Assembly: GCA_016716225.1 (NCBI GenBank)
Contig: JADJWT010000001.1
Location: 3,048,501-3,112,500, forward strand
Direction: 5' to 3'
DNA length: 64,000 nucleotides
From: Ignavibacteriota bacterium
Lineage (GTDB): Bacteria; Bacteroidota; Ignavibacteria; Ignavibacteriales; Melioribacteraceae
Shown here: positions 17,806 to 26,632 of the stretch, piece after piece
Position numbering within the stretch: the stretch's first letter is position 1
Layout: each line of letters begins with the position of its first letter
Position numbers and translations under genes: made by a program
The notes under the pieces: model-generated
The model's input: only the letters and a program-made list of their open reading frames with translations
What the model was told of the DNA's origin: nothing
The model's database searches: none

Positions 17806-19128
17806 TTACATTTCCCAACCGCTTGGATATTTTTTGGTCAATAATTCATTAGCTTCATCCATATTTTTAAATTGACCATTTTTACCATCATATTCTAAAA
17901 TTGTATTTTTTTCTTTAAGCTTAATGGCAATATTTCCGAGCAACATTGTTTCAGTTAATTTAGAACTGTACTCAAAATCTGTTGAGCTTTTGGTGCCGTT
18001 TTTAATTGCCTCAAACCATTCTTCATAAATACCGGGTGATCTTGGTAAAGTTTTTGGGGGAATTTTAAAATCTTTCATTTCTGTTTCTGGAATTAATCTT
18101 GGGCTATCACCATATGCATCATGCATTAAAATTCCATCTGAACCGTAATAAATGCAAGAACCAATTTTTCTGCCAGGTTCTAATTCTGCTGGTCTTGGCG
18201 GTAACAATCCGCCATCATACCAAACAATTTTAACCGGAGCTCTTCCATCTTTTTCCGGGAAAGTCCATGTTACAATTGATGAAACCGGAAAAGTTTCTTC
18301 ATTAAATTCTGAAGAAGTAGCTTGAATAGTATCTGGAAAATCTAAATCTAACGCCCAAAATGGTTGATCTAAAATATGTGCACCCATATCACCAAGAGCG
18401 CCGGTTCCAAAATCCCACCATCCGCGCCAATTGAAAGGATGATATGCTGGATGGTATTCTCTGTAAGGTGCAGGTCCCAACCATAAATTCCAATCCAAGT
18501 AATTTGGTAATGATGGTATTTCTTCCGGTTTTTTAATTCCTTGTGGCCAAATTGGTCTGTTTGTCCATGTATGAACTTCATGAACATCACCAATTGCACC
18601 AGCCGCAATCCATTCATTTATAAGTCTTGCACCATCTCCAGCATGTCCTTGGTTTCCCATTTGACTAACCACATTATATTTTTTTGCAGCTTCTGCAAGT
18701 TTTCTTGCTTCATAAACTGTATGTGTTAATGGTTTTTGAACGTATACATGCTTTCCTAATTGCATTGCAGTATAAGCTATTATTGCATGAGTATGATCTG
18801 GGGTACTAATTGTTAATGCATCAATATTTTTTTCTTTTTCAAGTAGTACTCTAAAATCTTTGTAGAATCTTGCATTGGGGTATTTAAGTCTTGTTTTTGA
18901 ACCATTTATTTCATCTACATCACAAAGAGCAACAACATTTTGACTTTCCATTGCTTCAGCATCAGATTCACCTTTTCCGCCAATTCCAATACAAGCAATG
19001 TTTATTTTATCACTTGGTGCTATATAACCTTTACCCAATACATGTCTTGGAATAATTGTAAAAGCTGCTGTTGCCATTGCAGTTCTGCCAATAAAACTTC
19101 TGCGTGAAATTCCATTTTCGTTTTTCAT
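17806..19128 (-). CDS. Gfo/Idh/MocA oxidoreductase with Tat signal
   Basis: A 440-residue protein with Tat signal ISRRSFIGRTAMATAAF, then the cofactor motif INIACIGIGGKG, VQKPLTH, and GALGDMGAHILDQPFWAL. It resembles the 5050 protein along its full length, including IIPRHVLG, the LWLGPAPYREYHPAY region and the closing KYPSGWEM, so the two arose by duplication. A strong ribosome site AGGAG lies just before the ATG. It is the first gene of the - strand operon that continues through the cytochromes to apbE, and faces the MFS transporter gene across a shared regulatory region that holds operator site b. Expected role: 3-oxidation of a glycoside outside the cytoplasm. Confidence 0.88.
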   Translation of the reverse strand: MKNENGISRRSFIGRTAMATAAFTIIPRHVLGKGYIAPSDKINIACIGIGGKGESDAEAMESQNVVALCDVDEINGSKTRLKYPNARFYKDFRVLLEKEKNIDALTISTPDHTHAIIAYTAMQLGKHVYVQKPLTHTVYEARKLAEAAKKYNVVSQMGNQGHAGDGARLINEWIAAGAIGDVHEVHTWTNRPIWPQGIKKPEEIPSLPNYLDWNLWLGPAPYREYHPAYHPFNWRGWWDFGTGALGDMGAHILDQPFWALDLDFPDTIQATSSEFNEETFPVSSIVTWTFPEKDGRAPVKIVWYDGGLLPPRPAELEPGRKIGSCIYYGSDGILMHDAYGDSPRLIPETEMKDFKIPPKTLPRSPGIYEEWFEAIKNGTKSSTDFEYSSKLTETMLLGNIAIKLKEKNTILEYDGKNGQFKNMDEANELLTKKYPSGWEM

Positions 19129-19257
19129 TTTTACTCCTAATTAGAAGGAATTAGTATTTATTAGAAATTTTGAAATAATCAATTTTATCAACATTTGAAA
19201 ATATAAAAAATGTTTGAAATTTGTTTGTGGAATATTTAAAAAATTAGTTTATTTTAA

Positions 19258-19273
19258 GAACAATCGTTTTACT
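19258..19273. promoter_or_regulatory. Putative LacI-type operator, site b
   Basis: Read on the - strand this is AGTAAAACGATTGTTC, sharing the core AAACGATTG with sites a, c and d. It lies between two divergent operons, 130 bp from the 19128 start and 116 bp from the 19389 start, and could control both. The 260-bp intergenic stretch is otherwise very AT-rich with no further structure that I can see. Confidence 0.55.
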
Positions 19274-19388
19274 TGCAATATAATATTTTTTCAAGTGTAG
19301 CTCAACTTTTAAGAATTATTTTTATTGGTTTGCAAAATAAATTATTTTAAAAGCACATATTTATTTTTTTCAATTTCCGGGGTAAATT

Positions 19389-20573
19389 ATGAGTGTTAAA
19401 ATTCGTTTAGGAATTATGATGTTTCTCCAATATGTTATTTGGGGAGCTTGGTATGTAACTGTTGGAAATTATATGGGTGCAATTGGAATGACATCCGTAA
19501 TTCATTGGGCTTATACGGTTAGTCCAATTTCATCAATAATTTCTCCTTTCTTTTTGGGAATGGTTGCCGATAGATTTTTTGCAACTGAAAGAGTTTTAGG
19601 TGTATTACATATTATTGGGGGTATTGCTATTTTGTTAACGCCAATAGCTGCCGCTACTTCTCCAACATTGTTTATTTTGCTACTTTTAATTCACATGTTA
19701 GCATACATGCCTACAGTAGGATTAACAAATACGCTTGCCTTTGCAAATCTTACCAATCAAGAAAAAGAATTTCCAGTAATCAGAGTATTTGGAACAATAG
19801 GATGGATTGTTGCCGGTATATTTGTTAGTAAAGTATTAGGTGCAGATGAAACTTCTCTTCCATTAACAATTGCCGGAATTGTAAGTTTATTTATGGGGTT
19901 TTTTAGTTTCACACTTCCTCATACTCCACCACCTGCAAAAGGTGAAAAAACATCTTTCAGAAAAATTATTGGTATAGATGCTATAAAAAAGTTAAACACA
20001 AAATCCTTTATGATTTTTATTATAAGTTCATTTTTAATTAGTATTCCTCTTGCAGTATATTATGCTTATGCACCGGTTTACTTAAATGAAACCGGAATTC
20101 AAAATCCCGCATTTGTAATGTCATTTGGACAAATGTCCGAGGTTTTATTTATTTTAATTATGCCAATGTTGTTCCCAATTTTAGGTGTAAAAAAAATGTT
20201 GTTAACTGGAATGGGAGCTTGGGCACTAAGATATTTGTTATTTGCGTTAGGTGCTGATGACTCAATTGCATGGATGATTATTACTGGCGTCATTCTTCAT
20301 GGGATTTGTTACGATTTCTTTTTTGTTGCTGGATTTATTTATGTAGATAAAACTGCACCTTCTGATATTAGAAATCAAGCACAAGGTTTTATAATTCTTG
20401 CAACTTATGGATTGGGAATGTTAATCGGTTCACAAATAGCCGGTTTGCTATTTAATAACTTAATTACTGGAAATAGTCTAATTGAATGGCAGAATTTTTG
20501 GTTTATCCCAGCAATTTTTGCAACATTAGTTATGATATTTTTCGGAATAATGTTCAAAGAAAATAAATCGTAA
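19389..20573 (+). CDS. MFS transporter (nucleoside/sugar:H+ symporter-like)
   Basis: A 394-residue membrane protein with about 12 hydrophobic segments. Its start (LGIMMFLQYVIWGAWYVTVGNYM) and the RVFGTIGWIVAG segment resemble the NupG/nucleoside:H+ symporter branch of the major facilitator superfamily, which in Bacteroidota and Planctomycetes is often found in sugar loci. It is first in a three-gene operon with a Gfo/Idh/MocA gene and the TIM barrel-DUF1080 fusion, so the cargo is more likely a sugar or keto-sugar than a nucleoside. That is inferred from context. Confidence 0.83.
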   Translation: MSVKIRLGIMMFLQYVIWGAWYVTVGNYMGAIGMTSVIHWAYTVSPISSIISPFFLGMVADRFFATERVLGVLHIIGGIAILLTPIAAATSPTLFILLLLIHMLAYMPTVGLTNTLAFANLTNQEKEFPVIRVFGTIGWIVAGIFVSKVLGADETSLPLTIAGIVSLFMGFFSFTLPHTPPPAKGEKTSFRKIIGIDAIKKLNTKSFMIFIISSFLISIPLAVYYAYAPVYLNETGIQNPAFVMSFGQMSEVLFILIMPMLFPILGVKKMLLTGMGAWALRYLLFALGADDSIAWMIITGVILHGICYDFFFVAGFIYVDKTAPSDIRNQAQGFIILATYGLGMLIGSQIAGLLFNNLITGNSLIEWQNFWFIPAIFATLVMIFFGIMFKENKS

Positions 20574-20599
20574 AAATTAAAAATATTTAAGGAAAACAT

Positions 20600-21850
20600 A
20601 TGGGGAAAAAAAGATTAGGAGTTGGTTTAATCGGTACCGGATTTATTGGAAAATTTCATATTAGATCATGGGTTTCTGTTAGAGACGGAGATATAAACGG
20701 AATTTTTGACAAAAATATTAAATCTGCAAATGAAGCTGCTGCTTTGGTTAAACAATTAAATGTTGGGGATCCTAAAGTACATAACTCAATAGCAGATTTA
20801 GTTGCTGATCCGAATATTGATGCAATCTGGATTTTAACTCCAAATTTTACTCGACTTGAAGTGATGGAAGAAATTGTTAATGCAGTTGAATCCGGGAAAG
20901 GTGAATTAATTGGAATAGCTTGTGAAAAACCACTCGGGAGAAATGTTTATGAAGCAAAAAAAATGCTTGAACTTGCACAACGAGCTAAATTATTAGATGG
21001 ATATTTAGAAGATCAAATTTTTGCACCCACTTCAATTAGAGGAAAACAATTATTGTGGTCAAGAGGAGCAAATGCCGGAAGACCATATTTAGCAAGAGCT
21101 GCAGAAGAGCATAGCGGTCCGCACATGCCGTGGTTTTGGGAAGGCTCACTTCAAGGCGGTGGAGTTTTAAATGATATGATGTGTCATTCAGTAGAAGTTG
21201 CGAGGTATTTACTAACTGAACCAGGTAAACCACGCGAAAGTTTAACTCCAGTAAAGGTTACAGCACATACAGAATGTTTGAAATGGCAAATTCCAAAATA
21301 TTCTGAAATATTATCAAATAATAGTAACGGAAAAGTTGATTATCAAAATCGTCCATCTGAAGATTATGCACGTTCCGTTATTGAATATAAAGATGAAAAT
21401 GATAAGAAAATTATTGTTGAAACTACAACTTCTTGGTGTTTTGTCGGCGCTGGTTTAAGATTAAGTATGGAAGTACTTGGTCCAGAATATTCACTTTCTA
21501 TAAACTCCCTTGATACAGATATGAAAATATTTTTGAGCAGAGATATTCAAGGAAAACAAGGTGAAGATTTGGTTGAAAAACAGAATGCCGAAGTTGGTTT
21601 AATGCCAATTGTAAGTAATGAAGAAAATGCTTATGGATATGATAATGAAAATCGTCACATGGTTCAGTCTTTCTTAAATGGTAAAAGACCGGAAGAAAAT
21701 TTTAGTGATGGCGTTAATGTAACTGAATTACTTATGACTGCTTACAAAAGTGCAGAAGAAGAAAAAACAATTAAATTTCCACCTGATGATTTAGAAACTT
21801 TTATTCCAAAAGTTGCAAAAGGTGAATGGAATCCAAAATTAAAAAAATAG
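20600..21850 (+). CDS. Cytoplasmic Gfo/Idh/MocA oxidoreductase
   Basis: A 416-residue protein without export signal. It has the Rossmann motif LGVGLIGTGFIGKFH at the N-terminus, IWILTPNFTRLEVM, ACEKPLGRNVYEAKKML (EKP lysine kept), and a C-terminal domain with GGGVLNDMMCHSVEVARYL. A clear ribosome site AAGGAAAA precedes the ATG. It lies 26 bp after the transporter gene and 12 bp before the fusion gene. It probably oxidises or reduces the sugar that the transporter brings in; the substrate is not known. It is only distantly related to the 5050 and 17806 proteins. Confidence 0.87.
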   Translation: MGKKRLGVGLIGTGFIGKFHIRSWVSVRDGDINGIFDKNIKSANEAAALVKQLNVGDPKVHNSIADLVADPNIDAIWILTPNFTRLEVMEEIVNAVESGKGELIGIACEKPLGRNVYEAKKMLELAQRAKLLDGYLEDQIFAPTSIRGKQLLWSRGANAGRPYLARAAEEHSGPHMPWFWEGSLQGGGVLNDMMCHSVEVARYLLTEPGKPRESLTPVKVTAHTECLKWQIPKYSEILSNNSNGKVDYQNRPSEDYARSVIEYKDENDKKIIVETTTSWCFVGAGLRLSMEVLGPEYSLSINSLDTDMKIFLSRDIQGKQGEDLVEKQNAEVGLMPIVSNEENAYGYDNENRHMVQSFLNGKRPEENFSDGVNVTELLMTAYKSAEEEKTIKFPPDDLETFIPKVAKGEWNPKLKK

Positions 21851-21862
21851 AATGGAGAATTT

Positions 21863-23314
21863 ATGAAACTATTAAAGTATTTAACATTTTTGCTAATTAT
21901 TTTTTCCTTTACAAATGTTTTTCCGCAGAAAAAATTAACTGATGTGAGTAAAGAAATTATGAATACAAATTATTCTGAAGTAAAAATAAAAGAGATTCCA
22001 GCTGCAATGCAATGTTGGACTTTTAGAAAACTTTCATTTATGGAAACATTAGAAAAAGTAAATAATCTTGGAATAAAATATTTAGAAGCATTTCCCGGAC
22101 AAAAATTTTTACCAGATAATGAGGAAAAAACTTTTGGACCCGGAATGAGCGAAGATGATATGAAATTAGCAAAGGAAAAACTTACTGAATATGGAATTAC
22201 ACTTCGTGCATTTGGTGTTACAAATTTTGAAAACAATGAATCAGAAGCAAGAAAGACATTTGACTTTGCAAAAAAAATGGGAATTCAAGTTATCATGCTT
22301 GAACCAAATTATGATGATTATTCCGTAATTGATAAAATGGTTAAAGAGTATAATATAAAAGTTGGAATTCATAATCATCCTCAACCATCAAAATATTGGA
22401 ATCCGGAAACTGTTCTAAAAAATATATCTAAAGTTGATTCAAGAATTGGCATTTGCGGAGATACTGGTCATTGGTTAAGAAGTGGTGTAAATCCACTTGA
22501 AGCTTTAAGATTATTAAAAGGTAGAATTCATAATATTCATCTTAAAGATTTGGATAAATCTGGGGTTAAAGAAGCTGAAGATGTTCCATTTGGTTCCGGC
22601 AAAGTAAATATTCATGATATTTTAGCTGAATTAACTTTGCAAAATTATAAAGGAACTTTTTCTGTTGAACACGAAAGAGAAGATGAGCAACCGGATCCAA
22701 GCTCATCAATAAAAAAAGGTTTGGATTATGTTAATAGCATTACTTATTACAAAGGTTTTACTGAAGTTTTAGGTTCATTTGATAATGGTAAATTTCATAA
22801 ACACGGTTGGAATCATTACGGTCCCGGTTATTTTGAGTTAGATGAAAATACTGGTGTGTTGACTTCAAGCGGTGGAATGGGATTGTTTTGGTACAGCGTT
22901 AAAAAGTTTGATAATTTTATTCTTGATTTAGAATATAAATGTTTAGCCCCACAAACTAACTCCGGTGTTTTTGTGAGAGTTCCGGAAATACTGACTAGTG
23001 ATGATTACATTTATCATTCGTTTGAAATTCAAATTGATGACGATGCAGATCCATCTCATAAAACCGGATCAGTTTACGATGCTGAACCTGCGAAAGTAGA
23101 TGCAACTAAAAAGACAGGAGAATGGAATCATTACAGAATTACATTTAATGGTGATAATATAAAAGTAGAATTAAATGGAAAACTTGTAAATGATTGGAAT
23201 GCAGAACCACGTGGAAAAATAAAAGATTTTGCTTCAAGTGGATATTTTGGATTACAAAATCATGATAGCAATGCAAAAGTTTGTTTCAGAAATATTTTTG
23301 TAAAAGAATTATAA
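21863..23314 (+). CDS. Exported fusion: AP2Ec TIM barrel + DUF1080
   Basis: A 483-residue protein with a Sec signal peptide (residues 1-21, ending VFPQ). Residues ~45-290 form an AP2Ec-type TIM barrel, with likely metal ligands in MLEPNYDD, KVGIHNH, CGDTGHW, IHLKDLD and SVEHERE. Residues ~297-483 form a DUF1080 domain: GSFDNGKFHKHGWNHYG, QTNSGVFVRVPE, HSFEIQIDDD, GEWNHYRITFNG and GYFGLQNHDSNAKVCFRNIFVKEL. Each domain occurs alone elsewhere in the window (8875; 2140, 3120, 32224, 32967). Fusion implies that the two catalyse consecutive steps on one substrate, consistent with elimination and hydration of a 3-keto-glycoside. It ends the operon before a strong terminator. Confidence 0.9.
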   Translation: MKLLKYLTFLLIIFSFTNVFPQKKLTDVSKEIMNTNYSEVKIKEIPAAMQCWTFRKLSFMETLEKVNNLGIKYLEAFPGQKFLPDNEEKTFGPGMSEDDMKLAKEKLTEYGITLRAFGVTNFENNESEARKTFDFAKKMGIQVIMLEPNYDDYSVIDKMVKEYNIKVGIHNHPQPSKYWNPETVLKNISKVDSRIGICGDTGHWLRSGVNPLEALRLLKGRIHNIHLKDLDKSGVKEAEDVPFGSGKVNIHDILAELTLQNYKGTFSVEHEREDEQPDPSSSIKKGLDYVNSITYYKGFTEVLGSFDNGKFHKHGWNHYGPGYFELDENTGVLTSSGGMGLFWYSVKKFDNFILDLEYKCLAPQTNSGVFVRVPEILTSDDYIYHSFEIQIDDDADPSHKTGSVYDAEPAKVDATKKTGEWNHYRITFNGDNIKVELNGKLVNDWNAEPRGKIKDFASSGYFGLQNHDSNAKVCFRNIFVKEL

Positions 23315-23329
23315 ATATTACATTTCAGA

Positions 23330-23364
23330 AAAGATCCAATTTAATTTTAAGTTGGATCTTTTTT
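23330..23364 (+). terminator. Rho-independent terminator of the 19389-23314 operon
   Basis: AAAAGATCCAA (23330-23340) pairs perfectly with TTGGATCTTTT (23352-23362) around an 11-base loop, followed by T residues. It starts 15 bp after the stop codon of the fusion gene. Confidence 0.92.
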
Positions 23365-23476
23365 CAATTTCTCAATATCTCTCAGTTCATTTTCTGTTAA
23401 AAATTAAGTATAAAAAAATAATTTTCTATTGTCTAATTAATCTTGTAAAAGCCGATATTAATTTCTAATTTAAGTT

Positions 23477-23492
23477 AGGAAATCGATTGACT
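23477..23492. promoter_or_regulatory. Putative LacI-type operator, site e
   Basis: AGGAAATCGATTGACT matches site c (43701) at 13 of 16 positions and keeps the central CG. It lies 88 bp before the chosen ATG at 23581. A weaker, related half-site (TAGAAATCGATT) follows at 23531-23542, with centres 54 bp apart. It would control the ten-gene operon 23581-39406. Confidence 0.45.
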
Positions 23493-23580
23493 AATCTAAA
23501 AATGCAATATTGAATTCTTTGATAATTTCTTAGAAATCGATTATTCACTATTTGAAATTCAAAATTTATTGACACAAATT

Positions 23581-24396
23581 ATGGATGAAAGTAAAATTGT
23601 TGAAAAGTTAAAATCCGGTTCAAGAATTTATGGTACTTCAATAGTCGCTACTTCATCACTTTGGCCAGAACTTATAAAAAATGCAAATTTAGATTTTATA
23701 TTTATTGATACCGAACATATTCCTCACGGAAGAGAAACGGTTTCAAATTTGTGTAAAATTTATTCTGCACTCAACATTCTCCCTATTGTTAGAATTTCTT
23801 CACCTGATCCTTATTCAGCTTGTATGACTTTGGATGGCGGTGCAAGTGCAGTTTTGGCTCCGTATATTGAATCAGAAGATCAAGTGAAAAAATTAGTTGG
23901 TGCAGTAAAATTTAGACCTCTTAAAGGTGAATTGTTAAATGCCATTTTAAATAATCAAGAATCAATATCTCCCAAACTTGATGCATATATAAAAAATAGG
24001 TGTAGAAACAATTTACTTTTTCTAAATATCGAAAGTGTTCCAGCAATTAATAATCTTGAAACGATTTTAAGTGTTAATGGAATTGACGGAATTATTATTG
24101 GTCCGCATGATCTTTCATGTAGTTTGGAAATCCCCGAAGAGTATGATAATTCCTTATTTGAACAAAATGTTAAAACTATAATTCACAAGTGCAGAAATAG
24201 AAATATATCCGTTGGAATTCATCTTTCCGAAGAACCGGAATATCAGATAAAATGGGCAAAAGAAGGAGCAAATATTATTTTGCATAGTTCTGATATGACG
24301 ATGTTTTATCGTAAACTTAAATCGGATTTTTATAAAATCAAAACTGAATTAAACGAATATCCAAATCACATAAATGATAATTCTATAATAATTTAA
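23581..24396 (+). CDS. HpcH/HpaI-family aldolase
   Basis: A cytoplasmic protein of about 271 residues of the HpcH/HpaI (2-keto-3-deoxy acid aldolase) family. It has FIFIDTEHIPHGRETV, PIVRISSPDPYSACMTLDGGASAVLAPYIES, a mid-region LFLNIESVPAINNLE, and GIDGIIIGPHDLSCSL, which carry the metal-binding Glu/Asp and the substrate arginine. Family members cleave 2-keto-3-deoxy sugar acids to pyruvate and an aldehyde; the RhmA branch acts on 2-keto-3-deoxy-L-rhamnonate, which would suit the rhamnosidases in the same operon, but I cannot prove that specificity. I chose ATG 23581 rather than the in-frame TTG at 23569; no good ribosome site precedes either. Confidence 0.8.
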   Translation: MDESKIVEKLKSGSRIYGTSIVATSSLWPELIKNANLDFIFIDTEHIPHGRETVSNLCKIYSALNILPIVRISSPDPYSACMTLDGGASAVLAPYIESEDQVKKLVGAVKFRPLKGELLNAILNNQESISPKLDAYIKNRCRNNLLFLNIESVPAINNLETILSVNGIDGIIIGPHDLSCSLEIPEEYDNSLFEQNVKTIIHKCRNRNISVGIHLSEEPEYQIKWAKEGANIILHSSDMTMFYRKLKSDFYKIKTELNEYPNHINDNSIII

Positions 24397-24403
24397 GGAC
24401 ATT

Positions 24404-26608
24404 ATGAAAATTATTTTTTGCGTTTTAATAAGTTCAATACTTTCATTTTCACAAATAAAAAATTCTGACATTTTTAAGCAAGAAGTTGCAACAATTTACG
24501 CTCCCAAAGAAGGTTTACCTGAAGAGGATTTTATAAAAATAGTTATTAATGAAAATAAAAATATTTCTGCATTTTCAAATAATGACGAATTTATATTTGA
24601 TGGAAAAGTTTGGAGTCAGTCGAAAAATAAATCGAAATTAATTGATACAGATGCAACAAAAAAAATACAAAATTTTAATGAACCAATATTTGCACAAGTA
24701 AAATTTAATAGCAGAGAATTTGTTGGTACAAAAAATGGATTATTTGTAAAACCGAATTTAGATTCTGAGTGGAAAGAAATATTTCCGAATGATGAAAAGT
24801 ACAGTTGGAAATTAACAAATGTAAAAGTATTAATTGTTGATTCGAAAAACAGACTATGGTTTGGATCAAACGAAGGTGTGGGATTTTTAGAAAATAATAA
24901 ATGGAAATTATTTACCGGAAAAGAAGGTTTGCCATATAAAAATTTTACATGTATTTCAAAAACGAATAACGGTGAAATTTGGTTTGGAACAGATAAAGGT
25001 GCTTTTAGGACAGATGGTGAAAAGTTTTTTTATCGATTTAGCAGAAGATGGCTAGCTGATGATTTTGTAAATGATATTGCAGTTCAAAATGATAGCATAA
25101 TTTGGTTTGCAACAAGAAAAGGTGTAAGCAAAATTGAGTTGAAAGATTTTTCTTATGAAAATAAAGCTGATTATTTTACTGCTCAAGTTGAGGAAAGACA
25201 TAATAGAATGGGATTTATTGCCCAGAACAAACTTGAAAATAGATTCGATAAAACAACTTGGAAACATGATATTTCAGATAATGATGGAATGTATACTGCA
25301 ATGTACGGAGCTGCACAAGCTTTCAAATACGCTGTTACAAAAAATCCAGAAGCAAAGAAATTAGCAAAAAGAAGTTTTGAAGCTTGTAAATGGTTAGTTG
25401 AAATAACACACGAAGAAGGTTTTCCAGCAAGAGTAATTATTCCAATTGATTGGTATGAACCAGTCAACGAACAATATAGTCATGAATATAATTTAAAAAA
25501 ACAGCAAGAAGATCCATTCTGGAAAGACATTATTCCAAGATTTCCTAAAAGTAAGGATGGAAAATATTTATGGAAATGTGATACAAGTTCGGATGAACTA
25601 ACTGGTCATTATTTTTTCTATGCAATTTATTATGATCTTGTAGCAGAAACTGATGAAGAAAAAAATCAAGTTAAGAAAGTTGTTGCGGCAATTACGGATC
25701 ATATAATTCGTCATGGATTTAAACTTGTTGATCACGATGGAAAACCAACAAGATGGGGAAATTTTTCTCCGGAATATTTTAATTCAATTTGGGGTTGGGA
25801 TCAACGCGGACTAAACTCGATGATTATGCTTTCTTTTCTAAATGTTGCAAATCATGTTACTGGAGATGGAAAATATCTTAAAACTGCAAAAATGTTGTGT
25901 GATAAACATTATTATCATATAAATGCAATGCAATCTAAAATGTTCTTTCCGCCGGAAGATGTTGTGCCTTGGGATAATAATCTCTGTTTGATGAGCATGT
26001 ACGGATTACTGAATTATGAAAAAGATCCCGAATTAATTTTAATGTATAGAGAAAGTTTTGAAAATTCTTGGCTTCATATTAGTAAACAAAAAAGTGCATT
26101 TTGGAATACACTATACTATGCAATGGCCAAAAAGTTTAATGATTTAGTTGATACAAAAATTTATGAAACTGGTAAAATATTTTCGGAAGCTGGACAATAT
26201 TCTAAATATACAGCTGAAAAATTTTACATGAATGAGTTTTCTTCAAATGATATTATGGAAACATTACAAAGACTTCCGCTTGATTTAATTGGTTACCAAA
26301 TGGATAATAGACATAGACTAGACATTCAATTTGATTTAACACCAGGACAAATTGTGAATGAAGGATGGCGGCCAATCGATCCTATAAGAAGTGAAAATGT
26401 TTTTGAATACGCAAAAGTACATGACTTAAAAGTTGGTTGGAGTGTAGTTGATGGCAAAGCTTTACCAATTGATGAAAGATGTCATGTTAGATTAGATCGT
26501 GATGGATTTGTAATTGATTCAAATGAAGGAAATGGTTTTACAGAAAATGAAGGAACAATTTACCTTCTTCCATATTACATGGCAAGATTTCACAAACTTA
26601 TAAATTAG
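24404..26608 (+). CDS. Beta-propeller + helical-domain protein, family member 1
   Basis: A 734-residue exported protein (signal peptide 1-16, ending SFSQ). Residues ~40-255 hold Reg_prop-type blades: LWFGSNEGVGFLENNKWKLF, GEIWFGTDKGAFRTDG, SIIWFATRKGVSKI. Residues ~265-734 form a long, mostly helical domain that I do not recognise as a named family: EERHNRMG, DGMYTAMYGAAQAFKYAVTK, GFPARVIIP, a TSSDELTGH motif near residue 394, DGKPTRWGNFSPEYFNS, and a closing LLPYYMARF. The same architecture occurs at 28829, 43766 and 49680. An (alpha/alpha)-barrel glycosidase or lyase is the best guess from its aromatic and acidic motifs and context. There is no kinase or DNA-binding domain, so it is not a sensor. 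Confidence 0.75.
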   Translation: MKIIFCVLISSILSFSQIKNSDIFKQEVATIYAPKEGLPEEDFIKIVINENKNISAFSNNDEFIFDGKVWSQSKNKSKLIDTDATKKIQNFNEPIFAQVKFNSREFVGTKNGLFVKPNLDSEWKEIFPNDEKYSWKLTNVKVLIVDSKNRLWFGSNEGVGFLENNKWKLFTGKEGLPYKNFTCISKTNNGEIWFGTDKGAFRTDGEKFFYRFSRRWLADDFVNDIAVQNDSIIWFATRKGVSKIELKDFSYENKADYFTAQVEERHNRMGFIAQNKLENRFDKTTWKHDISDNDGMYTAMYGAAQAFKYAVTKNPEAKKLAKRSFEACKWLVEITHEEGFPARVIIPIDWYEPVNEQYSHEYNLKKQQEDPFWKDIIPRFPKSKDGKYLWKCDTSSDELTGHYFFYAIYYDLVAETDEEKNQVKKVVAAITDHIIRHGFKLVDHDGKPTRWGNFSPEYFNSIWGWDQRGLNSMIMLSFLNVANHVTGDGKYLKTAKMLCDKHYYHINAMQSKMFFPPEDVVPWDNNLCLMSMYGLLNYEKDPELILMYRESFENSWLHISKQKSAFWNTLYYAMAKKFNDLVDTKIYETGKIFSEAGQYSKYTAEKFYMNEFSSNDIMETLQRLPLDLIGYQMDNRHRLDIQFDLTPGQIVNEGWRPIDPIRSENVFEYAKVHDLKVGWSVVDGKALPIDERCHVRLDRDGFVIDSNEGNGFTENEGTIYLLPYYMARFHKLIN

Positions 26609-26632
26609 AAAATTAATTAACTAGGTTCCCAA

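Noticed and set aside
23531..23546. A second full operator copy near site e
   Set aside because: TAGAAATCGATTATTC keeps the ATCGATT core but the outer arms do not match; I treat it only as a possible half-site.
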